Positions 19,481 through 28,621 of a DNA stretch of 64,000 nucleotides are shown piece after piece (the first letter of the stretch is position 1; each line of letters opens with the position of its first letter). This DNA is from Diplonema papillatum (lineage: Eukaryota; Euglenozoa; Diplonemea; Diplonemida; Diplonemidae): assembly GCA_030068145.1 (NCBI GenBank), contig JAPJBO010000214.1, positions 218,366 to 282,365 of the forward strand, read 5' to 3'. A model generated the notes under the pieces. That model was not told the origin of the DNA. It did no database searches and saw only the letters and a program-made list of their open reading frames with translations. Made by a program: the position numbers and the translations under genes.

Positions 19481-20195
19481 CACCCTTGCCCATTTTTATC
19501 TTCTAGTCCAGTGTCCTGAGGCGTCACGAAGAAGTTCGTGTTCGAGTTTAATCTTCGCGAAAATTCCGAAAATTTTGGGGTGGATAATAGGTCTACCCCC
19601 CCTTTACTGAAAGACGAGGTGCCGCGGTACCGGGGATTCCGGCTGGCAGTCCTGCTGTTGCTTACCACCGCGACACTGGGGGTTGAGGGCGGAGAGGAGG
19701 AGACGTGCAACACTGGCAGGTAAGCCCCCAAAGTGCAGAAAACACTGAAAAACAGTGGAAACACAAAAAGCCGTTAGCGGTCCAAATTTGGAAAATGGAC
19801 CGGAGACCAAGCTAATGCCCTGAGCAGCTCTCCAAAAAAAAAAAAAAAAAAATGCTAACCCAAACAACTTCCGCCGGTAGAGAAACCTCGCCTAAAGAGA
19901 TCAACTGCCTTCGGGTAGGCTAGTCTGACACTAGTTGTCGTCGGGAAAAAAAAAAAAAAAAAAAATGGAGATACCAGTCTGACCTCCCGATACAGCCTCA
20001 TCCGCCACATCCCGACCGTCTTCGGCACGGCGTTATCAAGCAACGCTTATCCTGACAATGCAAGCCTACTCCTGTGATACCTGCATTTCAAGTCCACCCA
20101 GCTATCCGGGGGGAGGCCAGTGTATGTTCACTTCTCGCCCGCCCACCCTGCCCTTTTTAAAGCCCAGTGTCCTGAGGCGTCACGAAAGCTCGTGT

Positions 20196-20365
20196 TTTTA
20201 GTACTAGCAATCTTGCGGGTTGCCCTTCAATGCATTGTGCATAAAAAGACGTAGGCAGCGTGGTTTGGTGGTTGATCAGCATTCCTTACCTGAATATACG
20301 CAGGGTAGATCCAAGTGGGAAAACGATCACCACACGCACGCACAAACAAAACGAAGCGCCTGTCT
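20196..20365 (+). repeat. Dispersed ~165-bp repeat, copy 1
   Basis: Starts TTTAGTACTAGCAATCTTGC and ends ACGAAGCGCCTGTC. Copies at 35833-35992 and 57238-57405. Shared internal words: GGGTTGCCCTTCAATG, GTGGGAAAACGATCA. Non-coding. Confidence 0.8.
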
Positions 20366-22013
20366 TTTTCTCCGTTTGCTTTGCATCATCAGTTCGCATC
20401 CCGCAGCTGCGAGAACGAAGCAGCGACCGGCGGCGACGGCGTGTCGTTCGTTGGTTGAAGAAAGTGGACGGCGAGGATGAGCTGAAGAAACAGTCAACAG
20501 CGAGAGGAGAGCAAACAGAATCGGTTCGGACGACTGCTTCCCCACCGTCAAAAACGTTTTATCCCAGCCTTCTGTAGGGGTCCCCACTCAGGCCCTTTTT
20601 TTACATCAGCGCCAGCTTGGAAGGAAATTCTCGACGATGCTGCCCGGCAAAGAGCAAAACGGATCCCAAGTGCTGTATCTACCGAACCACGTGTTGTACG
20701 GACGTGAGGTCATGCGGGTCTTCCCCTACACGACAAATCACACAAACCCAACAGGCCAAAGTCCTGAGGGAGAAAACAAATAACGCTAGAAAACAACACA
20801 AAACGAACCCCCGTGTGCAGCGGGCGGTGCACCAAGCATCCATGCGGAGCATCAGGCTCGTGTAGCAGCCAGCGCAGTGCTTTGCATCATCAGTTCGCAT
20901 CCCGCAGCTGCGAGAACGAAGCAGCGACCAGCGGCGACGGCGTGTCGTTCGTTGGTTGAAGAAAGTAGACGGCGACTGAGTCGTTTGTTGGGGTTCGGTG
21001 CGTTTCTTGCGGAGGATCGCGGCAATTGGATCACCCCGGGTGGCGAATTGTGGTCCACCTGGGTAAACGGAGTCGGGAGGGGGGGGGCCCTGGCTAAGTA
21101 AAAGAAACGCCGGAAGGCTCCTCATGCTGAGGGGTCCTATAGGATAACCACTTCGCGGGTCCTTCTGTGTGTCTGTCGGGTGTCCGTTTCCAGCCAATTT
21201 TTGGCTTTCCTTTCAGTGGGCGGTATCACCTTCTTCTTTTGATCTACCAGCAGGCACTTCTCTTCCTCCGTCTCGGCCCCTTCTTGTGTGTCGTCGCGGT
21301 TTCGTTTGTGCAGAGCAGTCGCTGATGCTCACCGCTTTCTTTCGTCGGCGATCTGACACGAGCAAATAGGTAACCACAAGCTAATGATGCAGAATGTCGT
21401 CACATGCGGATGCTGAGGTTTTCTGACACCAGATTCCACTCTTCTGTGCCTACCACTTCGTCCTCTGCTGCTTCCAACCCGCGTTCTCATGTTTACTTGT
21501 ATCGGCGGCCGTGCCGAGTGGGGCTTTTTGAATCTGCCGTCCTCTTCTGCATTGTCGGTGGGGTTCTTCCTGCCGTCGCTGTCTATGCTCCGACAACACC
21601 TCCCGATGGTGCCCCTTCCGGTGACGGTTGCCACCCGTCGTCGTATGCAAGGTGCACTGTGGCAAGCGATGTTTAACACACACGTTACTGCGTGGCCATC
21701 GCTTTTCTGGCGGGTTCAACATTGCCCCGGCATACGTGTGCCCTTCTCACCTCCTGATGCTGATTGCACTCCCTCTTTGTCTTACACCGCCGAAAAACCC
21801 CGGTCTTGTAGCCTGTGGCGCGGCGGTGCTCCCGCTGTCCTGAACGATCGTATCTGTATAACCTATTATTGGAAGCGGATGTGCTTTCCCGATCGTCTTC
21901 AGCGCGTTGGCCAACGGCCTCGTATAACAGAGCATCGTCGCCACAACAGCCATTGGTATAAAGAGCTGCAGACCTCAAAGTCATCACAACCGGGTGCGTA
22001 TGGTCGCAACTCT

Positions 22014-22104
22014 TATGCTTCTTTCTTCTTTGCATTTCAGGCCTGCATGCCCCATCAAAAGCAATCGAAAAGAAAATAAACGAGCGTTCTACCACCTCGC
22101 GCGG
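22014..22104 (+). repeat. Repeated splice-acceptor-like block, copy 1
   Basis: TTCTTCTTTGCATTTCAG is followed by GCAATCGAAAAGAA and GAGCGTT-TACCACCT. The same order occurs at 48520-48606. In both places it is followed at some distance by a GGTGTCAC-family element (immediately here, 0.46 kb later there). Confidence 0.65.
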
Positions 22105-22971
22105 TGTCACGGGATGTTTGGCAGCCGCTGCCAAACATAAAAGAAACTCAATGCTAAACATGTGCGTGGAGCACAGCACGACGAAATGCGGCGAGTGCAA
22201 GACGGCGGCGGCGTGCTGCCGCAGCGGGCATCATGCCTGCCGCACGCATGGCAGAGGAACCTGCCAGGAATGCAGGGGGCTCCCTACGTTGGCGCAGAGG
22301 AGACCGGCAGCGTGCTGCCGCCGCGGCCACCACCAACCCAACGAACCGAACGCCCCGGCAACCCCCGGACACAGCAAAAAGAAGAAGAGACCCCTCTCAC
22401 CCACCCAGGTGGGCGTACAACGAGAAACACCGGCGGGAAAGCGCGCGGCGCAGGCACCGCCCGCCGTGGTGAAGCAGAAGACGGCGACGACCGGACGGGC
22501 GGCCAAGAGGCCGCCACCAACGCCAGGGACCGGCGAACGACCAGCGTTGAAGAAGAGGGTGCTCGGCACCCCGAAGGAGAGCCCGATCGCCGGCCGCAAG
22601 CGGAAGAAGGCGAAGGCGACCACACCCGAGTCAGGGGTGCAACGAAAAAAGAAGAAGGCCCTTAAAGCAAGCAGCTACCAGAAACGTCCGACGTCCCCAA
22701 GCACTCCAGTGCCCTCGAGAGTGAAAAACGTGCAAGCCTGTCCGCACCTGTGCCCCCCCACGCAATCTCCAGAACCGCAAGAAAGCCCAGCGCCCCTGGC
22801 GCCACAAGTACTCGACCTTGACGACGCAATGACAGGTGACGACGTCATAAAGTAACCTTAAGCGGCGACACAGTGCATGCTAATCCATGTGGTTCATGTA
22901 CTTAAAAGAACTCAATGCTAAACAAACATAACGTGGGCGGCGCCGAAGCTTTACCAGCTTCGGCTGACACC
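22103..22971 (+). mobile_element. GGTGTCAC-family element, copy a (carries Cys/His gene)
   Basis: Left end GGTGTCACGGGATG with a TTTGGCAGCCGCTGCCAAA hairpin. Near the right end are CATGTGGTTCATGTACTTAA and CGTGGGCGGCG, then a CCGAAGC...GCTTCGG hairpin and terminal GCTGACACC. Relatives: 25902-26397, 49071-49356, 51810-52096, and part of 10451-10973. Termini form an 8-bp inverted repeat (GGTGTCAC/GTGACACC) in the better preserved copies. No clear target duplication was found, so a transposon and a repeated short gene unit are both possible. Confidence 0.65.
22151..22855 (+). CDS. Cys/His-array protein, small form
   Basis: 234 aa starting at MLNMCVEHS; the upstream in-frame extension has no ATG. 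The N-terminus has two units of C-x2-H-x4-C-x2-C-[KR]-xn-CC-x3-HH: CVEHSTTKCGEC...CCRSGHH and CRTHGRGTCQEC...CCRRGHH. Each unit has eight potential metal ligands. The rest is a basic, Pro/Ala/Lys-rich tail with nuclear-signal-like clusters (KRKKAK, RKKKK). It ends MTGDDVIK. The same array, with three units, is in the gene at 39972-40856. I know no named domain with this spacing; zinc binding and nuclear location are inferences. The gene fills a GGTGTCAC-family element and ends in the same DDVxK tag as the ORF at 25954. Confidence 0.65.
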   Translation: MLNMCVEHSTTKCGECKTAAACCRSGHHACRTHGRGTCQECRGLPTLAQRRPAACCRRGHHQPNEPNAPATPGHSKKKKRPLSPTQVGVQRETPAGKRAAQAPPAVVKQKTATTGRAAKRPPPTPGTGERPALKKRVLGTPKESPIAGRKRKKAKATTPESGVQRKKKKALKASSYQKRPTSPSTPVPSRVKNVQACPHLCPPTQSPEPQESPAPLAPQVLDLDDAMTGDDVIK

Positions 22972-23469
22972 ATTTGCGCACTTAACCATGGTTAAGAAGA
23001 CAACTGAAAGCATAGACACAAAGATAGCCCAAAGCATCTGCAGAATAACACGAAAAGCCTCTAGGCAAAAACCCGTTTTCACATTTCTTCCCTCTTTTTC
23101 GGAGCCTCCTTGTCCATTGTTTCCCACTGGATTGCGGGGTCCGCCGTTCGGAACACATTTCCGGTCGGACCTTCAGCCAGTATACTAGTGGCATACCAGC
23201 CGTTTCTTTTGAAAAGAAACGGCGTTTCCATCCACCGCCAAAAAGAAGGAAACGGAAACGGAAACGGAAACGGAAACGTTTCCAACGTTTCCATCCTACA
23301 TAGCCCTAAGGGGGGGGGGTCCGCAAGGATGGCAATAGTAAAATACACTTGTATTTTATTCGTTGTATTTTATTGTATTTTATTGTATTTTGAGGCATTT
23401 ACGCGTTCGAAGCTCCCAGGGAGAACCTTCGCCGAGAAGGGGCTGCAAATTGGGTACCTTATGCGAGCT
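22972..23469. other. Short palindromic and G-rich stretch, no gene
   Basis: 23208-23295 has GTTTCTTTTGAAAAGAAAC, four GGAAAC repeats and AACGTTTCCAACGTTTCC, a self-complementary cluster. A run of nine G follows at about 23311. (TATTTTATTG) repeats lie at 23352-23392. Open frames here are low complexity. Confidence 0.5.
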
Positions 23470-23928
23470 ATCAACGACCTGTGCTGCGCCGACTCAGGAG
23501 TCGCCTCCTTCCCTGGGAAGTGGCGGCAGGGGGTCTGTTCCCTCCGCTGTTTTGGTGCGCCGGCTATGCCGGGTTGTACCCACCGCCCACGCTTTGCGGC
23601 TGGAAGGAAGACCGAGTGGATGTTGGGCAAGCTGGAAACAATTTGCGCCCGTAACAGCTGGAACGATGCCGTGCCTGAATATCCGCACGACGTACCCTAT
23701 GTTCAGTGGGAGTTGAGATTCACTGTCAAGATGCTAGCCGCCGCCATAGGGCGGGCTATTGCCAAAAGGAGGAGAGCCCGCGAAACAACGTGTCAACACA
23801 CGCCTGCCAGGCGGTCTCGTCCGCCAGTCAGAACGCCCCCGGCTGCGCCACCATCGGGGCAACAATCATCTTTGACAGGGCCACGGCTCGCTCCGCGCCC
23901 ACGGCGCAACGACTTGCGCCCGCCGTAG
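23470..23928 (+). CDS. Hypothetical protein
   Basis: 152 aa from the ATG in TATCTGATGC context (MRAINDLCCADSGVASFPGK). It contains CSLRCFGAPAMPGCTHRPRF, then a mixed region (KTEWMLGKLETICARNSWND, VQWELRFTVKMLAAAIGRAI) and a Pro/Arg-rich end. The open frame extends upstream to 23110 through low-complexity sequence, so it could be the last exon of a spliced gene. The final segment CAACGACTTGCGCCCGCC recurs at 36246. No family recognised. Confidence 0.4.
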   Translation: MNDLCCADSGVASFPGKWRQGVCSLRCFGAPAMPGCTHRPRFAAGRKTEWMLGKLETICARNSWNDAVPEYPHDVPYVQWELRFTVKMLAAAIGRAIAKRRRARETTCQHTPARRSRPPVRTPPAAPPSGQQSSLTGPRLAPRPRRNDLRPP

Positions 23929-23989
23929 TAGTACGGGATAGTAGTGGGGCGACCGGATACTCCTCGGAGAGATGGTCCCTGCACTCTAA

Positions 23990-23992
23990 CTC

Positions 23993-24037
<45 letters not shown>

Positions 24038-24040
24038 GTA
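23990..24040 (+). repeat. CT microsatellite
   Basis: (TC)n with one CTTT interruption, about 45 bp, followed by a run of TCTCTTGTATTTTATTC. Confidence 0.9.
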
Positions 24041-24691
24041 TTTTATTCTGGAGTTTAATACAAGTCTGTATTTGGAATCCCATTTGCCTGTAGTTGACAT
24101 GTCTTTATCCACCTCGTCCAGACGAAAATATCGGGAAATTTCGGAGAAATTAGGGGAGTTTCGGGGTATTTCCTTTGCGGCGTAAGGACTCGCCATCATC
24201 GAAGACAGAGGCATGCACTCCGCGGCGGGCAGAGGTGCAAGATAAGGTACCGTGACGAAGAGAGGTGGCACGAAGAGGTTGTCACGAAAGTAGTCCTAAC
24301 CACCAGGACCAGGGGCAGTGAAGGTCGAAGACGGCAATTCGAGCGAGGAGTAAGGTTGATAACCAAAATGAGAGGCACGATGGCCATCCTGAAAGTAGGG
24401 TTGCAGGATGATGCTTGGGCGAGGATAAGGTTGCTATGGCGACTGGGACAGAGAGATAACGCAAGTCCACCTTCTGGGGTGGGCCTCCACCCACCTGCAT
24501 AAGGTCGTCGACTGACCTTTCCCGAGACGAGTTGGAATGCGGGTACCATCTTTCCGGAGATTTCCGGTTCCTCCCGTACTCTACAACTCCCCACATAAGT
24601 GAACGTGGACTCCGAAGTGTGACACTGGGTGCACGAATTCAGAATTCCGTGACGCAGAGAGGGTGTTCAGCTTCATGGGGTGGCAAAGTGA
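24041..24691. other. Stretch without recognisable gene
   Basis: Overlapping short open frames occur on both strands, none with a known motif. TTTCCGGAGATTTCCGG (24548-24564) and TTTCGGAGAAATTAGGGG (24138-24155) are minor local repeats. Confidence 0.4.
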
Positions 24692-24955
24692 AAAGCGCCT
24701 TCTTGGCGAGAGTCCACGCCACCACAAATATGGGCAGGTCTTGACGAGTTAGTTGCCGATATCGACCGGAAAAACAAAGCTGCCGAGGAAACTAAGAAGC
24801 GCAAGGAAAAGCAGGCTGAAGCCAAGGAAAAAGTCGTAGATGTAGTCGAGAATCAGGGATCATTTAGAGTCACACACACAACGACATGTCAAAAACATCA
24901 ACCACAAGGCAGCTGCACTGTAGCCTACAGGGTCTGTATTTTATTCTGTATTTAA
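24692..24955 (+). pseudogene. Coiled-coil-like coding fragment
   Basis: Open frame with no ATG. Reads STPPQIWAGLDELVADIDRK then NKAAEETKKRKEKQAEAKEK and VVDVVENQGSF before a Cys-containing tail and TAA at 24953-24955. The Glu/Lys-rich centre looks like a charged helix or coiled coil. It is probably an exon or a fragment of a transposon protein; the family was not recognised. The stop falls in (ATTTTATTGT) repeats that extend to 25000. Confidence 0.35.
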
Positions 24956-25030
24956 TTGTATTTTATTGTATTTTATTGTATTTTATTATTGAATTTGTAT
25001 TTAATTATTTGACCCTTGTATTATACCATC

Positions 25031-25655
25031 TATGGGGGTCCGGGGGGGTCTCCCCCCCGGGCACTGGCGCCGAACTTGCCTTTGCTTCACCAGAACTTAG
25101 CTTCACGCGAACTTTGCTTCACCAGAACTTAGCTTCGCGAACTTTGCTTCACCAGAACTTAGCTTCGCGCGAACTTTGCTCACCAGAACTTTGCTTCGCC
25201 CGAACTCTGCTTCGCCCGAACTTTGCTTCACGAGAACTAAGCTTCGCGCGAACTTTGCTTCACCAGAACTAAGCTTCGCCCGAACTTTGCTTCGCCCGAA
25301 CTCGCTCCACCAGAACTTAGCTTCGCGCGAACTTTGCTTCACCAAAACTTAGCTTCACGCGAACTTTGCTTCACCAGAACTTAGCTTCGCGAACTTTGCT
25401 TCACCAGAACTTAGCTTCGCGCGAACTTTGCTCACCAGAACTTTGCTTCGCCCGAACTCTGCTTCGCCCGAACTTTGCTTCACGAGAACTAAGCTTCGCG
25501 CGAACTTTGCTTCACCAGAACTAAGCTTCGCCCGAACTTTGCTTCGCCCGAACTCGCTCCACCAGAACTTAGCTTCGCGCGAACTTTACTGTTTCCCGAA
25601 CTTTAACTGCCGCCTCCAGTCTCGCCCCGCGCCGGTCTCTAGCCGAGCGTACTTT
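25031..25655 (-). repeat. AAGTTCGGGCGAAGC minisatellite element, copy 2 (inverted)
   Basis: Reverse-complement relative of 10974-11570. It starts with a GGGGGTCTCCCCCCCGGGC block and ends with CCGCCTCCAGTCTCGCC and TAGCCGAGCG. Inside, an internal block of about 240 bp is itself duplicated (25100-25330 against 25370-25590). Open frames are by-products. Confidence 0.85.
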
Positions 25656-25734
25656 GTCCGGAAACCGAATTTTCATTATTCGTCTATATGTTGGCCAGCC
25701 TTTGGTGCACCCATCAAGGGAAAACAATGTCTAC

Positions 25735-25885
25735 AACCCGTCTTTGGTCGTGGATGCTGTGACCCAAGGCCGCGACTCGCTCGTCGTGGCCCCTGGGGTA
25801 TGCGCGTGCTACGAGACCTTCACACACGTGTCAAAACAGTTACATGGGAATGGAGAGTCTGGCTCTGCACGACGTCATCAAAGTC
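25735..25885 (+). pseudogene. Fragment of the secreted Cys-rich repeat gene
   Basis: Aligns at DNA level with about 26940-27065 of the downstream gene. Shared words: CGCGTGCTACGAG, TGTCAAAACAG, GGAGAGTCTGGCTCTGCACG. The frame gives CACYETFTHVSKQ against DACYESFTPCQNS, then shifts. Divergence of about a quarter of bases and frameshifts make it a pseudogene fragment. It ends 17 bp before the GGTGTCAC element at 25902. Confidence 0.7.
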
Positions 25886-25901
25886 TAACGTACATATAAA
25901 A

Positions 25902-26397
25902 GGTGTCACGGGATAAGCCGGCAGCCGCTGCTTAACGGCCCTTTTTCGCCAAGATGGCGAAAAAGCACGCTCCGACCGAGCCGGCCCGAGCGACACCACG
26001 AAGAAAGGGGCAGAAAAGAGCCCGACTCCCGACACCACCGAATGACCCGGCTGGAAAACCCAGAAAAAAGCACGCCGTGCGAAAGCGCAACATTTCGAGA
26101 ATGGAGCTGGATATCACCAGCCCTGCCACCTCGACTTCATCCTCATCCATGTCAGGATCGCCCCCTCGAGCGACTGCTTCGGCAGGACAGCCGGCGCGAA
26201 AGCGCAACAAACGAAGAATGGAGCTGGATATCACCAGCCTATTATCACCGTCCTCGTCCGCTTTGAGATCGTCCTCGGACGACGTATTCAAATAACCCTA
26301 GCCTATGACAAATGCAAGCTTACCCTGCATTTCAAGTTCACCCTGCTTAGCGGCTCATCACGTGGGCGGCGCTGAGATTACCCCCTCAGGTGACACC
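25902..26397 (+). mobile_element. GGTGTCAC-family element, copy b (carries small ORF)
   Basis: Left end GGTGTCACGGGATAAGCCGG then CAGCCGCTGCTTAACGGCC. The right part has CACGTGGGCGGCGCTGAG and CAGGTGACACC. Directly upstream is ACATATAAAA, a TATA-like box also present before copy d (CTTATAAAA). The unit encodes the 113-aa ORF at 25954. Confidence 0.7.
25954..26295 (+). CDS. Small basic protein of the GGTGTCAC element
   Basis: 113 aa from an ATG in AAGATGGCG context. It is Lys/Arg/Pro/Ser-rich and contains a tandem duplication: RKRNISRMELDITS and RKRNKRRMELDITS, 39 residues apart, each after a Pro/Ser-rich spacer. It ends SSDDVFK-stop, matching the DDVIK ends at 22855 and 10552. No Cys/His units. 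Basic clusters suggest nuclear or nucleic-acid association, which is inference only. Confidence 0.55.
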   Translation: MAKKHAPTEPARATPRRKGQKRARLPTPPNDPAGKPRKKHAVRKRNISRMELDITSPATSTSSSSMSGSPPRATASAGQPARKRNKRRMELDITSLLSPSSSALRSSSDDVFK

Positions 26398-26689
26398 ACT
26401 TTATCTTTAGCCATACCTCAACTCTCTTGAAAACGATACGATACGCACACTAATCTACGATACCGGGTAACCTGGAGACTATAAAACCCCGTATCTCTAA
26501 GTGAACTTGCACTCTAAAAAGACCTTCTAATCCACAAATAACGCTAAAAATCCCGGATTCTCAAGCGAACTTTAACTCTACAAAACAAACAAAGATCGCA
26601 AGACACAAACTGATCGTCCCACGAGATCGACGGTAACACAAAGCAACATAAAAAGAAGTATCGCCGGGGAAAAAAAGCACGGAGCAGAA
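26398..26689 (+). promoter_or_regulatory. Upstream region of the secreted-protein gene
   Basis: Built of dispersed repeats: GAGACTATAAAACCCCG at 26475, CCTTCTAATCCACAAATAACG at 26523, TCAAGCGAACTTTAACTCTA at 26561. About 26585-26650 (AACAAACAAAGATCGCAAG, GATCGTCCCACGAGATCG) resembles 53327-53395. TATAAAA at 26480 lies 210 bp upstream of the ATG and could be a core promoter element. No experimental support. Confidence 0.3.
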
Positions 26690-28621
26690 ATGATACGAAC
26701 CAGCGAATGCGCGAGCCGAGCGGTGGCTTTGTTGTCGCTCATCCTCCTCTTGGAACCGGCCTCCGCGCTGTATCCGTTGTACAATGGCGAGTTCAATCCG
26801 TCGTCGATGTGCTACGGGCGCCATGAGACCGATATGGCCTTGCACAGGCACATATTCGACTGCCCGACGGACAGATGGATGCTGACCGGCTTCGGATGGT
26901 CGTTCTTTTGGTGCGTCCCCGACGACATCCGTTCCACCGCGATGTGCACTCAAGTGCAAGACCTTGAGTCGTTCTCGCCCCTGGGATATGACGCGTGCTA
27001 CGAGTCTTTCACGCCGTGTCAAAACAGCCAAATGGGGATGGAGAGTCTGGCTCTGCACGACGTGCAGTGCGGCCCGCAGGAGGCCCTGCAGAGAGTCGAG
27101 TTCGTGCCGTGCTCGGCCGGTTTGCTGCAGCTGAAATACGTGTGCTGCACCATGCGGGGCGACTACTCGCAGGTCACCGAGCACGAGACGCAGTGCATCC
27201 AATCGTCGACGACCGACAACAACATAGCCGACCCGCAGAGGGTGTACAGCCCGCTGGCCGACGCGATAGACGAGAAGTTCAACTGCCCCGAGGGCTCGTA
27301 TTTGCAGTCGTTCCGGTACGCGACGTATCCAGCGTGCCCGCTGATCAACGGCGAGGTGTTTAGGAGCACGCACACGTTCGGGACGAAGATCGTATACACG
27401 TGCATGGGCAAGCCGCCGACCCGCCATCCCGCACTTGCGACGAGGGGCTGCCGCCTAGTGACGTCGGGGAACATCTTCACGATGGCAGACTTCTGGAACG
27501 TTGACTGCCCGTACCCCTTCCAGACGCTCTCCGGGTTCTCCTTCGGGCAATTCGACTGCCACACGCAGTATCGCCGGTTCAAGACGGAGTGCACGTCCCT
27601 GCCCTACGCCCGCCCTGTTAGGTGCGCGCTGCGGACCACCGTGTGCCAGGCCGGTTACCAATGGGGGCCTATATTCCTCGACCGACACGCCGCGTTTTGC
27701 CCGGACGGGCAGTCTATGCGGTTCTGGCGGCTGGTGACGTGCAACCCAACAGACGTCAACTTCGAAATCGAGTACGAGTGCTGCGATCATGACAGCGACG
27801 CGATGACCACCTTCACAGTGCACCACACGCCGTGCGCAATCGAGGTCAATACGCACACCATGTTCCAGACTTTCAACGTCAACTGCCCCGAAGGCTCGCT
27901 GCTTAAAGGCTGGCAAATGATGAGAAATCAGGCGGAATGTCCGAACTCCTACTCCCGTGTCACGTACCACTGCTTGCGCGAAGCGCCGTTCGACATCGCT
28001 CCGTACCTCAAGCCCGCGAGCCCGCACTGCATCGATCCACACGCCAAGATGGGCGGCTTTTACGGCGACACCCAGATAAACTGCGGCCCCGACCACGTCC
28101 TGAACGGGTTCTACTTCGACAAGGGCAGCGTGGCCAGACAATACCTCCCTTCGTCTCCCGACTGCCATCCGCAAGAGTACCAGATTCGAACCTTGTGCAC
28201 GCGCGGGGAGAGGGACCCTGAAAGCTGCTACGAGTGGTCCACGTGGTGCATCGAAACAGGGCGCATCGACGACGATGTGGAATCCATGGTGGGTACCCAC
28301 AGAGTGATCTGCGCGGGTGAGAACGAGGCCCTTCAACAGTGGTACATGGTACAGTGCCCGGATCCCGACAACGGGGTATTGTGGTACAGGTTCCATCACT
28401 GGTGCTGCACCGTGAACGAGGTTGTCATGCCCACGGTCTCCTACTCGACCGCCTGCACGTGGGACTACTTCGACGGCATCGGAGACTTCGCTGACCACCC
28501 CTTCATCTGCCCGGGGAAAAGCTACCTGCGCGGGTGGGAACTCCAGAAGTGCCGCACCGTCCAAGGCTCTGCCGGATTGAGGGCGTTGTACCACTGCCTC
28601 ACCCCCGACACCCCGCTGTAG
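26690..28621 (+). CDS. Secreted Cys-rich repeat protein
   Basis: 643 aa, intronless and intact. Residues 1-27 (MIRTSECASRAVALLSLILL then LEPASA) form a clear signal peptide with a cleavage-like AxA. The mature part has about nine units of roughly 60-75 residues with the core H-x3-C-[PGA]-x-G-x-x-L-x-x-[FW] followed, 15-25 residues on, by [YF]-x-x-x-[YWT]-x-C(C). Examples: FNCPEGSYLQSFRYA...VYTC, FCPDGQSMRFWRL...YECC, ICAGENEALQQWYMV...HHWCC. About 50 Cys imply many disulfides. There is no transmembrane segment or C-terminal hydrophobic tail, so secretion or wall/surface deposition is likely. The pattern is loosely like dermatopontin-type YxCC motifs, but I cannot name a family. GC-rich third positions and an unbroken frame contrast with the surroundings, so a functional gene is likely. 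Confidence 0.8.
   Translation: MIRTSECASRAVALLSLILLLEPASALYPLYNGEFNPSSMCYGRHETDMALHRHIFDCPTDRWMLTGFGWSFFWCVPDDIRSTAMCTQVQDLESFSPLGYDACYESFTPCQNSQMGMESLALHDVQCGPQEALQRVEFVPCSAGLLQLKYVCCTMRGDYSQVTEHETQCIQSSTTDNNIADPQRVYSPLADAIDEKFNCPEGSYLQSFRYATYPACPLINGEVFRSTHTFGTKIVYTCMGKPPTRHPALATRGCRLVTSGNIFTMADFWNVDCPYPFQTLSGFSFGQFDCHTQYRRFKTECTSLPYARPVRCALRTTVCQAGYQWGPIFLDRHAAFCPDGQSMRFWRLVTCNPTDVNFEIEYECCDHDSDAMTTFTVHHTPCAIEVNTHTMFQTFNVNCPEGSLLKGWQMMRNQAECPNSYSRVTYHCLREAPFDIAPYLKPASPHCIDPHAKMGGFYGDTQINCGPDHVLNGFYFDKGSVARQYLPSSPDCHPQEYQIRTLCTRGERDPESCYEWSTWCIETGRIDDDVESMVGTHRVICAGENEALQQWYMVQCPDPDNGVLWYRFHHWCCTVNEVVMPTVSYSTACTWDYFDGIGDFADHPFICPGKSYLRGWELQKCRTVQGSAGLRALYHCLTPDTPL

Larger units (their letters stand above)
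19111..22102. other. Gene-poor stretch of dispersed repeats
   Basis: No gene I can defend. Contents: poly-A tracts at 19834-19851 and 19946-19964; a partial GGGGATTAGC-family 3' end at 19757-19830; the 165-bp family at 20196-20365; an 85-bp block (CATCAGTTCGCATCCCGCAG to GTCGTTCGTTGG) present twice at 20385-20462 and 20884-20966; and a GCCAGCTTGGAAGG-family copy at 20598-20750. The 21.2-22.1 kb part has overlapping open frames on both strands (for example 21489-22079 plus, 196 aa) with no recognisable domain. At 22031-22041 there is a good 3' splice-like TTTGCATTTCAG. Confidence 0.5.

Noticed and set aside
19538..19723. Signal-peptide-like exon (RLAVLLLLTTATLGVEG) ending at CAG|GTAAGC
   Set aside because: No in-frame ATG upstream, and the region overlaps dispersed repeats; the hydrophobic run alone is not enough.
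21329..22200. Overlapping 90-196 aa ORFs on both strands
   Set aside because: No domain, no consistent strand, and partly shared with dispersed blocks; could hide an exon but cannot be supported.
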